A DNA stretch of 64,000 nucleotides. Source: Tethya wilhelma (lineage: Eukaryota; Porifera; Demospongiae; Tethyida; Tethyidae). The stretch spans positions 62,001-126,000 of the forward strand of contig CAXIPT010000033.1 of the NCBI GenBank assembly GCA_964030475.1, given 5' to 3'. The stretch's first letter is position 1. Every line of letters starts with the position of its first letter. A program made the position numbers and the translations under genes. Positions 44,921 through 57,224 of this stretch are shown here, piece after piece. The notes beneath the pieces were generated by a model. That model was not told the origin of the DNA, searched no databases, and saw only the letters and a list, made by a program, of their open reading frames with translations.

Positions 44921-46190
44921 ATATTGCTAGCTAGCAACACACTGTAATATTATGTAATTTTATACTCAAAGTAATCTTACACAAATTAGAGCTGGCTCTT
45001 GCAGCTCTTTATGTGTACTAAGAATATGGATTAGTTTAACATAGGGGAAATACCTGGGGAAGTACCTTATGCATGGTGGGCCAAGTCTGCTTGTGAATAT
45101 GATTGCTTCACAAACTAATTTATGCACAATAGTCATGAATGAATTTGTGCCTAGTTTTTTTTGTGATTTAGCTTAGTATATCTTACTTCTTTGCCGAGAG
45201 CATGTAGTAGCTATTTGCAAACTTTTGAACCGTGTACCATGTGCATGTCTATAAATAGTATAATACGTACAATGTCTCAGCAGATTCATAACATTAGTAT
45301 ACTCTTATAATTTTATCTTACCAATTATTTTTAAAAAATTTCAGTCCATCATCAGTAGTGCAACTGTATAACGTACATGTTCTAGTCAGTAAATAATATA
45401 TTATTGTAATGAATTAAGTCCTATGTAACCAACTCTGATTGTGGGATTTTGTTTGACATCTATAGCTACACACCATTAAATGAGAAAAAGTAATATCATT
45501 GTACATACTGATAGTGTTGTCTGTTCCATTAAATTTGTAAGATTATGAATTATGTCTTATCCAAGAGGTGTGACCAACTTTAACAAAATCTCTGTCCAGA
45601 TATTTGACATTAATATAAAGCTATTATGGAGTTTTGTTTTAGTGGTTGCATGGAGCATCACAGTATGAATTTGCTTCTGATGTAATCTAGCAGCTAGTTA
45701 TTACTCTTGTTGTGAATTTAATAATATGTCCTTCCACTTGGCATTTTATTAAGTAAAGTGTGGAAGTAGTAGCAATTAAGGGTTCAGAAGGTTAATTCAT
45801 ACTGGTTGGTAAAATAATTATTGTCTGCATAGCGACTTGGACTTTGAACTGTTATTTAATGTTTTTGTACATGTTTTACTATAGTGTAACTACTAAATAT
45901 TATTATAACTATAGTGTTAATCTTTAGTTGTTTTCATTGTACTCTTTAAGTGTGTATTTTTCCTATGGCTTATAAGTGTTACGTTTAGGTATTATGTTTT
46001 AGTTCTGTTAGAGTTTTTGAGTTAATTGTTGTAGAAAGCTGCATTGTTAGTTATTACTGTTGTTAATTAACTTTTGTGAGTCACTCTCACATTGGAAATG
46101 TAACAAATTGGTGACGAGGATCAACAAGGATGGCCACTCACAGAACTGTTAATTGGGCCATTTGATCGTGAAACAAAAGATTGTATAGCG
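44921..46190. other. Upstream stretch and possible LTR of a gypsy element
   Basis: 44,921-45,400 would hold the promoter of the death-domain gene; no specific site is recognised. Before the gag fragment the sequence ends GGAAATGTAACA, then AATTGGTGACGAGGATCAAC, which resembles an LTR end followed by a primer-binding site of gypsy elements; the LTR start was not identified. Confidence 0.4.
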
Positions 46191-47090
46191 TATGCTGAAT
46201 ACTAAATTGTCTTGGAACAATGTTTCTTAGCCAATGGTGCAGACGATGCTGACCAAAAATATGCTATTTTTACTTATTTAGTTAACATATGTGGTCCTTC
46301 CATTTATCAACTGATTATTTGGTTTATGTTGGCTCCAGGAAAGCCAACTATAAAGATATTTGAACAACTCGTACAGCTGGTGCAAGATCACCAACCTTTG
46401 ACACCTTGTGTGACAGTGCATGCAGCAGTACAAGTTCTACTACAGATTACAAAACCTTCTGAAACCATTGCTCAATTTATTGCTGAACTTTGTAACCTTT
46501 TGGAACATTGTCATTTTGCATCTATATACCTTGGATGGCATATTGCATAGTCAGGCTGTGGTGCGAGAGATAATCAGGTACAATGTTGCCTCTTGCATGA
46601 CTAAGCCTCGATATGCATGAAGGCTTTTTAGCTAGCACAAGCTGCTAAAGTTGCTGAAAAGACATTCAGAAGCCTACAACTCAACACCCCATGCATGTGA
46701 TTGGAGGAAAGAACAAGCTACACATGAGTGTTATAACTGTGGACAAAATCACACCCCAGATTCCTGCTAATTCAATGAAAGTGAATGCAATTTTTGTGAC
46801 AAGAAAGGACACTGGGCTTGAGTGTGTCAAACCAAGCTGAAACAACAGTCAACTCAAGGCCAGAGTCAGCATCCCACAACTCGTACTCAGGGTCGTTTCA
46901 AACGCCGATCTTGATCTAGCTGTACATCTCACACACAAAATGTGCTCCAACCACAGGAAGAAGGAGGAGCTTAACAAGCAACCATCTTGTCGCAAGCTTG
47001 CCATCAATCACTACCACATATTATTAGACCATAATGCATACAACACTGTCATGTTCAATTTGTTATACGATGTGGATCTTATGTACTTCA
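46110..47090 (+). pseudogene. Gypsy gag fragment (second element)
   Basis: An open frame at 46,212-46,550 reads 'QCFLANGADDADQKYAIFTY' and 'PSETIAQFIAELCNLLEHCH', the retrotransposon gag pattern of K02A2.6-type gypsy elements. Downstream, at 46,725-46,835, a CCHC zinc-knuckle pair is readable ('YNCGQNHTPDSC', 'CNFCDKKGHWA'), with stops inside. No pol region follows. It is a different lineage from the 22.8-26.3 kb element. Confidence 0.75.
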
Positions 47091-47095
47091 CGTAG

Positions 47096-47178
47096 GTATG
47101 TACCAGGTTCAGGCCTCCTGATTTTCAGTACTATGAAACACTAAAAAATGGTGTGGCCAGGGCACAAGGCTAGTACTT
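47096..47178. repeat. Family-H terminal hairpin remnant
   Basis: GTACCAGGTTCAGGCCTCCT, then ACACTAAAAAATGGTGTGGC and CAGGGCACAAGGCTAGTAC: a single end of the hairpin-ended family, without the other end. Confidence 0.6.
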
Positions 47179-47465
47179 AGCAGTATACTATTATGTAGGT
47201 ACGTTATACATTTTGTCAGCTAGAGTTTTAATGTATGTGTACACAACTTGTTTACATACTTTAAAAACTGGTATGTGTATAAACACTAACCTATCTCAAA
47301 TAAATTTATTCAAACAGATGATGTAAACAATTAGTTTACTTCTGGTAAGTACAAAGCACTAAGAAAGCAAAATTACTAATGTGTATACTGCTTATAAACA
47401 AAACTGGCAGTTGTATATAGCTCTCCTCCAAGTTTGGCCTGGTTACGATTGTGCCATCAAGAAAG

Positions 47466-49284
47466 ATGAAAGAACATTGTATAGTTGCTTTACTGTCAAT
47501 CATTGCCTCAGTTAGCTCTTTGGAAATGGATGTAACCTGTCCCTTGTGGACTGTACCAATAGAAAAGGCTGGAACTGTGACTTGTAAGTGTGGGGCTTCC
47601 ATTAATGCAAATGTTCGATGTAATAAGGACAATCTGAATATTTCTATTGCACTGTTTAATTGCATGACTTTTAGTGATGTACTGAATATGACTGTCGTTG
47701 GATCCTGTTACCATCATGCTATTGGTGAAAATGACTTTGTATGTGCATACACACAATTGCCCAAACTTTACCAAAGAAATGATGTGTTAATGTGTCATTT
47801 CAAAGATTATTGTCTATCAACGAGTAGAAATTGCACTTACTACAGGCATCAAACTGGTCTAATGTGCACCAGCTGTGAAGAAGGATATACCTATCCTGTC
47901 TACTCTTACAGCATTGCATGTGTTGAGTGCTTAGACTACAAGTACAACTGGTTGAAGTACCTTGCTGTGGCATTTCTTCCTCTCACTGTCTTCTACATTG
48001 TAGTAGTCTTGTTCAGGATAACTGCCTCATCTGGAAAAATGAATGGCTATGTACTCATATGTCAGCTTTTATCAGTGCCATTAAGTGCAATAAACCTTAG
48101 CAGAATTATTCAACCAGTGTATGGTGGAATTTTTCTTATGTTTCTTGGAGTATGGAATCTAGATTTTTTTCGTGGATTGTATCCTCCATTTTGCTTGCAT
48201 CCCAACTTAACAGCACTACAGATTCTCATGCTAGACTATGTGGTAGCTGTTTACCCACTACTACTCGTTGTCTTCACTTACATTTTTGTTGAGCTACACA
48301 GATGCTACATCTTTATTGTTCGGTTGTGGAGACCTTTCTACAAATGTTTGGTCAGGTTTCGTAAGAACTGGGATATCAAAGGATCACTAGTAGGAGCATT
48401 TGCCACTTTTATCTTGCTTTCTTATGTGAAGATTCTCAATATTTCTTACCTTGTACTCACACCAAACACTCTTTATGATGTCTTTGGAAATAAAATCCAA
48501 AAGCATTTTGTAATGTATGATTCTTCATATGAGTTTCTTGGCACAGATCATCTTCCCTATGCCCTCATAGCAATTTTTATGGTTCTTGTGTTCAATCTGA
48601 TCCCATTAGTTCTTCTCTGTCTCTATCCTTGTCGCTGTTTCCACAAAGTTTTGAACTACTTTAATCTTCGCTGTTTGACACTACACGTACATCTTCATGC
48701 ACACCTTCCATGGCTGTTACAAACTACAGCCTCGAGACTGTAGGTATTTTGCTGCTCTTTATGTCTTCCTACGGGTTCTAAACCTCATATTTGGTGCCAT
48801 ATATGTAGGATATGGATATATTCTTTATATTGGTGCTACTTTTATAATCACATTAGTTCTTGTTGCTGTAATAAGGCCTTACAAATCAAAAGTTCACACT
48901 ATCTTGGATACTGTTTTTTTTTTACTTTTAAACTTACTAGCCTTTGCAGTAAGTAACTTTCCCGTACTCAAATATAATAATACTGGGTACATTCTATTGT
49001 CCTTACTGTATATTCTAATGGCTCCATTACTCCTTATGTTACCTCTGTATGGGATTGGGCTAGTGGTCTATTCACTCATCCCAAAGACTCTACTACTAAA
49101 ACTCAACTCTTTACTTCAGTGCTGTAAGAACTGCATCAAAGTTAGGATATATGACTCTGAAGAAGAAGAACAAGAGGTACCAGTTCTTTCCTACAGATTT
49201 TACCACACTGAGGAGTACCCTCCTCTGTTACCAGCGAACCCTCCAGCGACCTATCACCAAATTAAGTTGCAAGCAGGTTATTAA
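47466..49284 (+). CDS. Multipass membrane protein with Cys-rich ectodomain, one frameshift
   Basis: I start at the ATG at 47,466 because MKEHCIVALLSIIASVSS is a good signal peptide; the GTG at 47,451 is only an open-frame start. A Cys-rich ectodomain with many N-glycosylation sites follows (about residues 20-155), ending 'GLMCTSCEEGYTYPVYSYSI'. From 'WLKYLAVAFLPLTVFYIVVV' on there are about nine or ten hydrophobic segments, then a short cytoplasmic tail with 'YDSEEEEQEVP'. Around 48,681-48,697 the reading frame changes by one base between '..FNLRCLTLH' and 'HTFHGCYKLQPRDCRYFAAL'. Both sides are conserved-looking, and no intron can fit. The family is expanded in sponges; its function is unknown to me and receptor-like topology is inference. 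Confidence 0.68.
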
Positions 49285-51268
49285 GGACAATAATAATAAT
49301 TATTAGCTTTTTGTTGTATGATTGAGTACATGCATGCATTGTGTGTATAGAACTTTAAGTGTATAGCTGTGTGTGTGTTGCTTACTGTATTATTAGTATA
49401 TTATAGTTGTCAACATTAATTTAGAAGTAACTTAAACCATACATGTACAACCCTTCTTGATAGTGCTTGGTGTATGTACTTTTTTGTGTTGTGATAAAGA
49501 ATACAAGAGTCTTACCAGCTCAAATTCACCTATTTTTTTGAAATATTCATTAATTATCATGTCATTATCAATAGACAGGTAGACAAATCACCGGATGAAT
49601 TCCTATACAGCTACCACTGGTAAGCCTAGTCAGAGATCCCACAAACAATCAGCCTTGCAAGTTGAGTTTCCCATTTAAAGGAACCGCGTGTCACTATATA
49701 GTCGACCGGATGTTACTAAAAAAATAAATCGTGATGTTTCATGACATTTTTTGCATATTCCTGGGCCAGAAAAATGGGAACGCTCGTGTACTGGTGCCAT
49801 ATATTGTGCAGTTATTAATACAGTAACTCATGCAATAGTAGCTTCGTGGTCAGCTGTTATTAATGTAGTAGCTCACATAAGCGCACTTAAATTGTTAAGT
49901 TTCTGGTCATACATGTACATGTTTGTAACTTCTTGTTTACTATATAATCTATAGTTAGTCTCGCATAGCTAGCCCCCTTTACGCGCTCCGTGTGATACAC
50001 ACTCCGCAAAAGGGGTCTGGTCCATTAGACAATGCTAAAACTGTGCAGAGGCCAGGAATTTCGGCCTGACCAATGGAATCACAGAAAACGTAATTATTGC
50101 AACGTAAATTGATTCCTGCTTCTGCAATGCCGCGTGCATTAAATAGAGTGCAAAATACAAAAGTGGATCAAGATGCCTGAAAGACCTAAAGATGGACCCA
50201 TGGCAGAGCTAACAACAAAGCAGTAGCTATAAGCTAGGGTATCAGGCCTTGAAACAGGAACAAATGAAAGCTTCGGAGACACTTGTTAGTGTGCATGTTC
50301 TCATTGTATAGGCTAAGTTACTTCATTGTGATCGAGACTTTTCCACAATATGCTTCCACATAGCTAATTTTCTACTCTCTGATAGCTAACTGTGTGTGAC
50401 AACAATCATGAATGACTGTACAATGTACATATATGTACATACTAATTACCACTTGTCCCTTCTATTTGATACAGGTCTTCTAAATTATACCAAGAGCCTT
50501 GAACAAGAAGATATCTTCGTCCATAATGGTATAGTGGAGGCACACGGAACCAGAACAGTATTAGTGAGGGATATTTCCGAGGCTTGTTTTTGTTAAGCTC
50601 TTTGAAATTCTCTGTGTTCATCTTTTATCACAAAGTTATTGTTTGTTGCTGTTCTTTGGGGATTGCTATATATTGTATTTGTTTAACAGAAAACTCTAAA
50701 ACAACATTTGAATATGTATATTATACTGAGCTATATCCAATAGTGTGAAAACACGCTTTGTCATTTGCAAGTGTTAATAGCACACCAAAAGTAGTGTAAT
50801 GTACACACCAAATTTGGTGTGATTTATATATATATATACACAAGGAGAATGGCTCGCTTCGCTCGCCATACTCTTTGCCTGTGTGTGCTATAGATCATAA
50901 ATATTACTAGACAATGGGCATGCTTACCACATGCAGTCATGCTATCAGGCTAGCGATGTACTTAATAAGCATATATACATGTATTAAAGCCTCAGATAAG
51001 TAATACTATAATGGGTACTGAGGGTTCAAGATGTGAAAGAAGAAGACAATAAGTACATGTACATGTGCAGTGTAAACTTCAACATAAAAACTTGGAATGC
51101 ATGCTGACAAGAAAGGTATTTGACATTAAAAAAAAACAACCTTACAGGGTGAGGCAGGTCTTCACCAAGTGGATTTGAGTCAGGTAACACTTGGTCCAGT
51201 CCTTTAAGCACCAGATCAAACATGTCAGCTTAATTTGATCAGGTGTAACTGACTTGATCAAATCACCA
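49285..51268. other. Gene-free stretch
   Basis: No recognisable exon. A palindromic piece GGCTCGCTTCGCTCGCC is at about 50,849-50,866, related to the end of the 9.2-9.96 kb insertion. An open frame at 50,396-50,596 has no recognisable domain. Confidence 0.45.
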
Positions 51269-51657
51269 CAAGTAGTAAAAATTTCATAAAAATAAAGAGT
51301 GTAGGAATGGGCAGTGCCAGAAAAAGTAATGAAACAAGGCAAATCTCTGAATTTCGGCACATGACTACTTCATTTTCACATCTCGATCCATCATGCATGC
51401 ATGGAGCTTTAGTGTCACTCACAAAGAATTTAAGTTGGCTAGCTGATTTAAATTAATTGCATGGTTTCATTAATCACTTAGCTAAGTGGTGGGATGAATA
51501 TAAGCATCACGGCAGTCAATCAATTTGAAATTCAAGACTTTGGCATTAAAAAATGAAGTAGTCATGTGCCGAAATTCAGAGATTTGCCTTGTTTCATTAC
51601 TTTTTCTGGCACTGCCCATTCCTACACTCTTTATTTTTATGAAATTTTTACTACTTG
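51269..51657. mobile_element. Foldback element F1, second copy
   Basis: Arms of about 105 bp start CAAGTAGTAAAAATTTCAT and end ATGAAATTTTTACTACTTG, with GGGCAGTGCCAGAAAAAGTA inside; a loop of about 180 bp lies between. It matches the element at 10,488-10,894 in both arms. Two overlapping open frames on opposite strands with identical starts (MPKFRDLPCFITFSG) are a by-product of the palindromic arms. Confidence 0.85.
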
Positions 51658-52243
51658 TTCATTCACTTTTTATAACACAAAAGTGCTCATGATGCTATCA
51701 GAGACTAGCTGGTCAGTCTCTACAAAAAGCTGGAGTGTCTGCAGGTGCATAGAAAGGATGCGCATGCGCATTAGTTGCATACAAACCACGTGGTCAATTG
51801 ACGACCTTTACCTACAAGAATATGGCTACGTTGAGAGTCAGTGTAGCAAATTTCAAGGCTGCATACTAGCTTTTGTTTCTTGTGATTTAGGCTGCAAAAA
51901 AGTATTAAAGAACGTAGTCCCGATGAAATCAAGTTGCTCTGTACAGTCAAAGTTGGCTCAATGCCTTTTGTTTCTCTGGAAAACGTGTTCAAGTTTGTCA
52001 GTTAGGAAGAAAGAGAACAAAATTGCACTCTTGTGGCTTCCAACTAGCGCTCTCTCCAGAGTGCTCCAGTAAGTTTCTGTAAGTTTTTGTTGGTGTGTAC
52101 GGTTAGAAAACTGTTAGGGGGAGGCCTCTAAGCATGTTTGAAGGCTTAGCTATCTTTCTCTGAAAATTTATGAGCAGAAACATTTTGTATTGTGTCAATG
52201 GGGCAGACGGCCCATTCCTACTATACGTACTACCGTACGTATG
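51658..52243. repeat. Body of dispersed repeat F1, second copy
   Basis: Aligns with 10,895-11,490 and ends CCCATTCCTACTATACGTAC then TACCGTACGTATGAT. The 168-codon open frame at 51,566-52,072 spans the foldback arm and this body and is not a credible gene. Confidence 0.65.
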
Positions 52244-53019
52244 ATAGTTGGCCTGTCTCTTCCTAACCAAATCAACAGTCTCCTGTGCGAAGTCAACTTC
52301 GTTCCTGACTATTGCTGACGGAAGGAGTTTAAGAGCTTTCCCATTTATACTTTTTACTAGATTAAGTGTTTCCTCGAGTCCAAATTTCGAAAAATAAGAT
52401 GCACTTAGATTGTTGCTTAAGGATGGTTTTCCACGGATTCTCGACAACAGCTCTGTACTAGATACGTTTAATTTCTAGAATATTCAATAAAAATAAACAT
52501 AATTATAATAATTACACTGTGGAACTTACGATAACAAAAATAATAGTATACTTTATGAAGTCACTGTACTATGCGCCAAAATAAAGTTCTCGTTTCAGTT
52601 CAGTAAACGGAAACTGCACAGAGCTGCTGCGTACTTACGCTTGAGGTGCATCTTCTAAAGTCAATCTGGTCTGAGTTGGCCACCAGAAGTTAGATACATG
52701 GTCGATAATGAGATTCACGATGTTGATAATACATGCATGATGGTCAATACTATCTTATGGACAATATACTCTTCTTATGGAACATATGGCTAACTTTTGA
52801 CTGGTAAGGCGTAGCAAGCTGGAAAAGCAACCAAAAGAACCAGGAGAACACGCGCACAGTCTATTGGTGTTTGATATAGGTTGGATATTTAAAAAGCGGT
52901 TATCTAATTTTTCCTACCAGCAAACTCAAACCAGATGGACTTTAGCTTGTAACATAAACTACTGGCTAAGTACAAGCACTTAGTAGCCTTAATTGTTGCT
53001 ATAAACATAATTATGACAG
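52244..53019. other. Possible 3' piece of a coding exon, then unassigned
   Basis: On the minus strand 52,244-52,447 reads 'RGKPSLSNNLSASYFSKFGL', 'EETLNLVKSINGKALKLLPS' and 'AIVRNEVDFAQETVDLVRKR', which looks like coding sequence (balanced composition, helical) but is unrecognised and ends in repeat F1. The rest to 53,019 shows nothing. Confidence 0.3.
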
Positions 53020-53332
53020 CTAGCAAGCCCAGGTAGAACTTTCTTGCAAATTACATGTAAGATCTTACTTCTAAAAATAGATGAAAATGGCAAAATCTTG
53101 CATGATCCTTGTAAGAAATCAGTTTTTTTTCCAAGATCTTGCAATAAAAATCAAGAAAACAGCTTGCCAGCAAAACTAAAATTATTTGCGTTACATAGAA
53201 CTCGTGCCTAGCGCATGCAACACGCCCATGCACAATTAAATATGATGCGGATCTGACATACTTCACGTGAGGACATGTTTCAAGTTTTAGCGTGAAACAC
53301 TAAAAAGAGGGAGTGGCCTGGGTACGAGGCTA
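53020..53332. mobile_element. Family-H element, left-truncated
   Basis: The right end CTAAAAAGAGGGAGTGGCCT, then GGGTACGAGGCT, is the family terminus. The interior at 53,170-53,280 matches 2,340-2,420 in reverse. The left hairpin end is missing. Confidence 0.65.
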
Positions 53333-53741
53333 GTACAGTGACCATACAATTTGTGCATGAACCCTCAAAGCACTGAGGAACTACAACTTCATGCAGTGGT
53401 ACAAATCAGTTATACCACTCCCATTTGTGGCACCACTCATGGCTGCCTGGAGCCCCACTTGATTTATCTTGGGTATCTAAATGAGTAACTTTACTGGCTG
53501 ATCTCAATTACACGCACACATACATACATGTACATGTCATACATGATAGACACACACATGCACACCTGGCGGCGTGGTATCTAGCCTAAAAGGCTTATCG
53601 TGCTACAAGGTGTAGGGTGTGTGCTACACATGCTACAATTTTTTTTTCTTTGTCAACTTCCATATGGCTTCCTTTTCACATGTAAGGCATCATAAGGTAT
53701 AGTCTTGCTCTTAATGGACAATGAATGATCAACAATGAATA

Positions 53742-53946
53742 CCGTATACCGCTTAATTTTCGAGGTTACTTAATTTTCGCGGATCGCGCTATTGCAGATT
53801 TTCGTTGAATAAGTTTCGCGGATTGATATCATTCGTGTGCGCACGCATATGAGCACGCAATTTTTCGTTGAACAATTTTCGCGGATAACGTTCGATCCGC
53901 GAAAACCGCGAAAGTTAAGTACCACGAAAATTAAGCGGTATATGGT
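53742..53946. mobile_element. GCGAAAATTAAG-type TIR element
   Basis: TACCGTATACCGCTTAATTT then TCG at the left, and CGAAAATTAAGCGGTATATG then GTA at the right. About 205 bp. TTTTCGCGGAT units recur internally in both orientations, at least five times. Non-coding. Confidence 0.82.
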
Positions 53947-54157
53947 AGTCACATGCATGACGTTCAAGCACTAGCTTTTATTGTGACAGAGAATCTTCTA
54001 ATAATCAAAAGGCACTACACCCCAAAGTGCATGGTTGTGGAATTCTGCTTCTTAATTAGTACTAACTGATCTATGACTCTCATTAACATTCCTTCACACT
54101 TTACAGTAAGCACAAACCTCCTATACGAAATCACCTGAATGACATTGCCTGTAAAGA

Positions 54158-54367
54158 GATACCGTTTAGCTAGAAAGTTTCGAGGAGTATAATTTTCGTG
54201 ATTTTTGCCGACAATCCGCGAAAATTTAACCCATGAAAAATTTGGAATCGCATTGCAATGTATGGGCGGGGCTGCTCAATCCTCAAAAATTAAATCGCGA
54301 ATATATAGCTTGGCAAGTGCCTTTCCGCGAAAATGTTACTCCTCGAAAATTTCTAGCTATACGGTAG
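54158..54367. mobile_element. Second GCGAAAATT-type TIR element
   Basis: Ends ATACCGTTTAGCTAGAAAGT then TTCGAGGAGT, and ACTCCTCGAAAATTTCTAGC then TATACGGTA. About 210 bp. Internal CCGCGAAAA motifs relate it to the neighbour at 53.74-53.95 kb, with different TIRs. Confidence 0.82.
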
Positions 54368-54435
54368 TTGAGACTTGGCATGGTTAGCAATACTGATTCT
54401 CTACATGGTTACGTCCGGTTCACGTGATTTCGCAT

Positions 54436-55242
54436 ACCAGGCTCTTGCCCAGAGGAGGTTGCAAGATGTTAATTGCCTAAAAATTGCTGAGTCAGCGATC
54501 TTTTTCTGCTGATCTATAGACCTTTTCCATGCGGGACCAGTAGTGATTTTTTAATGAGATGCATGACGTGTTATGACGAATTGTGACGATAGACACGCCC
54601 CTTGGTGGGCAAATTTGTACAGTAGTGATACTGCCAAGCTTGAAAAGAGCACTTTAGTATGATTCAGCCTGCTTCTCAGGTAATTGTAAACTAACTCATA
54701 CTTCACTAGAATTCTCGTTGGCTCACTCAAAATGTTTGTATATATCTGAAACATGCACGAGTAAGTCCAGTTCATGATGGCTTTTACATGCTATTTCTTA
54801 CGTAGTGTGGTGCTATTTTCTTGGATTTGTTGCTATTCGAAGTTTGTATAAACCCTTCTCCATGTTTTATCTGGCTTGCTGCTTCTATTTCCAGTAGAAG
54901 GCTCTTGAGCTTGCACTAAACTTGGCCTCCAGTGTCAGCCAGTACAAAATTCCATTCGCTTGCCCACCAATAGGCATGGCCTGTGTGATAACGTGTCAAA
55001 AAAATGTCACTTCCACTTGTTTCGCTCTATACTTTCCTGTGCACGTGGAAAAGGTCTATAGCAAGTTTACAGAAGTAGACACATAGTACACCTGGAGAAA
55101 CATTGCTGATCAAGCAGAAAAAGATTGCCTACTCAGCATCTCTAATTACTTGCTTGCAACCTCCTCTGGCTCTCTCATTCCCTATTTTTCGCCGCGTGCG
55201 TGAAATTCACATGGACTAGAGAGAGACTGGAAACAAGGCTAC
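54436..55242. mobile_element. Family-H-like element carrying a nested element
   Basis: Left: CATACCAGGCTCTTGCCCAG, AGGAGGTTGCAAG; right: CTTGCAACCTCCTCTGGCTC and GAAACAAGGCTAC. GAAAAAGATTGCC/GCGATCTTTTTCTGCTGA continue the inversion for about 80 bp. The second element, at about 54,516-55,064, is enclosed symmetrically within it. Confidence 0.65.
54516..55064. mobile_element. Nested TIR element TATAGACCTTTTCCA
   Basis: Left end CTATAGACCTTTTCCATGCG and right end CGTGGAAAAGGTCTATAG. About 550 bp. CTTGGTGGGCAAATTTG and GCCCACCAATAGGCATG lie within. No gene. Confidence 0.72.
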
Positions 55243-55317
55243 AAACCTCCTCCTAAGCTAGTAGAGAAGTATAAAGCACATCAAAATCACTCCCCTAGCC
55301 AAAATTGCCCCTCCTCG

Positions 55318-55400
55318 CGAATATTACGCACTGAAAATAGGAAGGGAGAGAGCCTGGGTAGGGATCAGGTTCAAGACTAGAGGTAAGGCGGGAACCTGGC
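55318..55400. repeat. Family-H terminal hairpin remnant
   Basis: Ends AGGAAGGGAGAGAGCCTGGG, with CGAATATTACGCACTGAAAA as loop; only one hairpin end is present. Confidence 0.5.
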
Positions 55401-56416
55401 CTAATGAACAAGGCTATTAGATTATAACTTAGGTACACCAACTTGCGCTTTACTGCTAATTGCCATTCAACTGAGGAACGAAATTTTCGCGAGCCTACCG
55501 TGCTAGGGCTAGGGCCTAGGGTAGCGTTGGTGCTGGATTGGATGGATAGCTGTCCGTCCGCCAGCCCTAGCCGAAGGGGTCGGATTTGCCACTTGACCCA
55601 AATTCTTTACTGAGTACTGACTATAAAACGGTATCACTTACAACATTCGGCAGCGCACTGCTTGGCGAGGTTGACAGATCCTTTCTAGACGATAAACAAG
55701 CACGACCTCCTAGTCTCAACATAGACCGTGACGCCATGTTACTGCCTTACTGGAGCAAGCCTTCTTGCTTCTCAATGCACTTCAGATGGATTTCACGCAC
55801 GCGGAAAATGGCACATGGCAGGCCGGAGCGCCCTTCTAAATAACGCACACCAACAGCTGGTTTGCAGAGAGACTGAAGTAGCTACAGCGCAAGAAAAAGT
55901 ATTGAAAGAATGATCTGGAAGTAAACTAGCTGATTGAGAAGAAGATGGCAGGACCTAATTGAGTTGAGAAGTATTTCAGACTGTGATCAAGCTCATAATC
56001 AAGAGTCTTATTTACAAAAGACAAGGCACTTCCGCCCAAATTATTCACAGTAGGAATCATGTGAGAGTCGTGAGACTGTTCCTTAGATGTTCATTTTCAA
56101 GAGTAGTTGGTACATCAATATTCATGTAAGTTCAGACATTTGTACAAGTATAGGTCCTATAGCAAAAAAAACTTGAGGAGTTGATCTGGTGAGAAGTTGA
56201 TTTCATGAGAATTGATTTTGTGAGAGTTGATCTCGCGGGAGTTGGTTTCACAGGAATTGATCTTGTGGTACCAAATCGAAATTAGTCGTGGGGGGTGACC
56301 AGAATTTTATAACATGTTCATTCGCTTGCGGCATCTACCGTAGATGGCAGAAATAGTGAAAATAGGTCTCCGATTATTGATTGCTCGATCACGGTGATAT
56401 GACAGCTATGTTAGAG
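55401..56416. other. Stretch with unassigned open frames
   Basis: 55,586-55,913 has two overlapping plus-strand frames with moderately balanced composition ('LLGEVDRSFLDDKQARPPSL'; 'RSALLNNAHQQLVCRETEVA') and could be a fragment of a coding exon; I do not recognise it. 56,180-56,275 has four imperfect tandem units of TGAGAGTTGATCT type (GAGTTGATCTGGTGAGAAGT...). Confidence 0.35.
56185..56270. repeat. Short imperfect tandem repeat (GAGTTGATYTYGTGG)
   Basis: About five units of 17-18 bp, such as TGAGAATTGATTTTGTGAG and GAGTTGATCTCGCGGGAGTT. No function is apparent. Confidence 0.7.
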
Positions 56417-56466
56417 ACTAGTCTGGCTTGCCAGACTCTTCGAAGAGTCTGGCAAGCCAGACTAGT
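56417..56466. repeat. Perfect 50-bp palindrome
   Basis: 25-base arms, centre TTCGAA at 56,439-56,444, no loop. Each arm (ACTAGTCTGGCTTGCCAGAC, TCTTC) itself contains the inverted pair GTCTGGC/GCCAGAC, so each half can also form a smaller hairpin. Confidence 0.93.
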
Positions 56467-57224
56467 TAGAGGCGGTGATACTTGCAATCAGGTCCCCATT
56501 TGGAATATGAGTAGCAGGAAGATTAAACTTCTTGATTTTCCAGATTTGGTAGCTCAACCATAGGTTTCAGGGGCTTTTTGAGCTGCAGTCCGAAATATGA
56601 TGGTTTCTGGCCGATTGTTGATTTTTTCTGGCCACCGCTTATAAACAGCATTCAAATTAGCCAGTCATCTTAGAAACAATATGCAAATTATAGATAGTCT
56701 TAGAAACAATATGCAAATTAGTTCCTGTTGTTGAGTATAAAGCTGCATTCTTATTGGTCATTGTATACTACAAGTCATAGCCTAGGGGAGGGAAAATGAT
56801 TTGGCTCATATTTCCCCTGTAGCCCTGAGGGAGGGAAAATATACTATAGTTAAAACCCAGCTGTTACTGGGACTATGGCAAGTGGGATATATATATAGTG
56901 ATAAACATTTTGTATTGGGTCTATGAGACATCTGGCCCATTCCTACTATACGTACTACCGTACGTATGATTATGAGTATTCACTGATACCAATATCAATT
57001 CACTTCCTTTACATGACACTGTACAAAAATTAGTACACAAGAAAGAATACACACAATATCAGTATAATATTAATCATGCGGAATCATGTATATGTTGCAG
57101 ATTAAGATAAACAAACAGTACTACAAATTAGCTAATCTATCTAGTATGTCATTGAACTCGTAACCATCAAGGACTTCTAAACTAAAGAGAGAGAGAGAGC
57201 TAGTAGTTTTTATGGAGTTTATAT
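56467..57224. other. 3' flank of the Kelch gene with repeat F1 end
   Basis: 56,640-56,730 has a tandem pair of TCTTAGAAACAATATGCAAA. 56,880-56,972 is a fragment of repeat F1 (CCCATTCCTACTATACGTAC terminal part). No gene is seen. Confidence 0.5.

Noticed and set aside
51566..52072. 168-codon open frame on plus
   Set aside because: It spans a foldback arm and a dispersed repeat; the start of the frame is mirrored on the other strand at 51,142-51,360.
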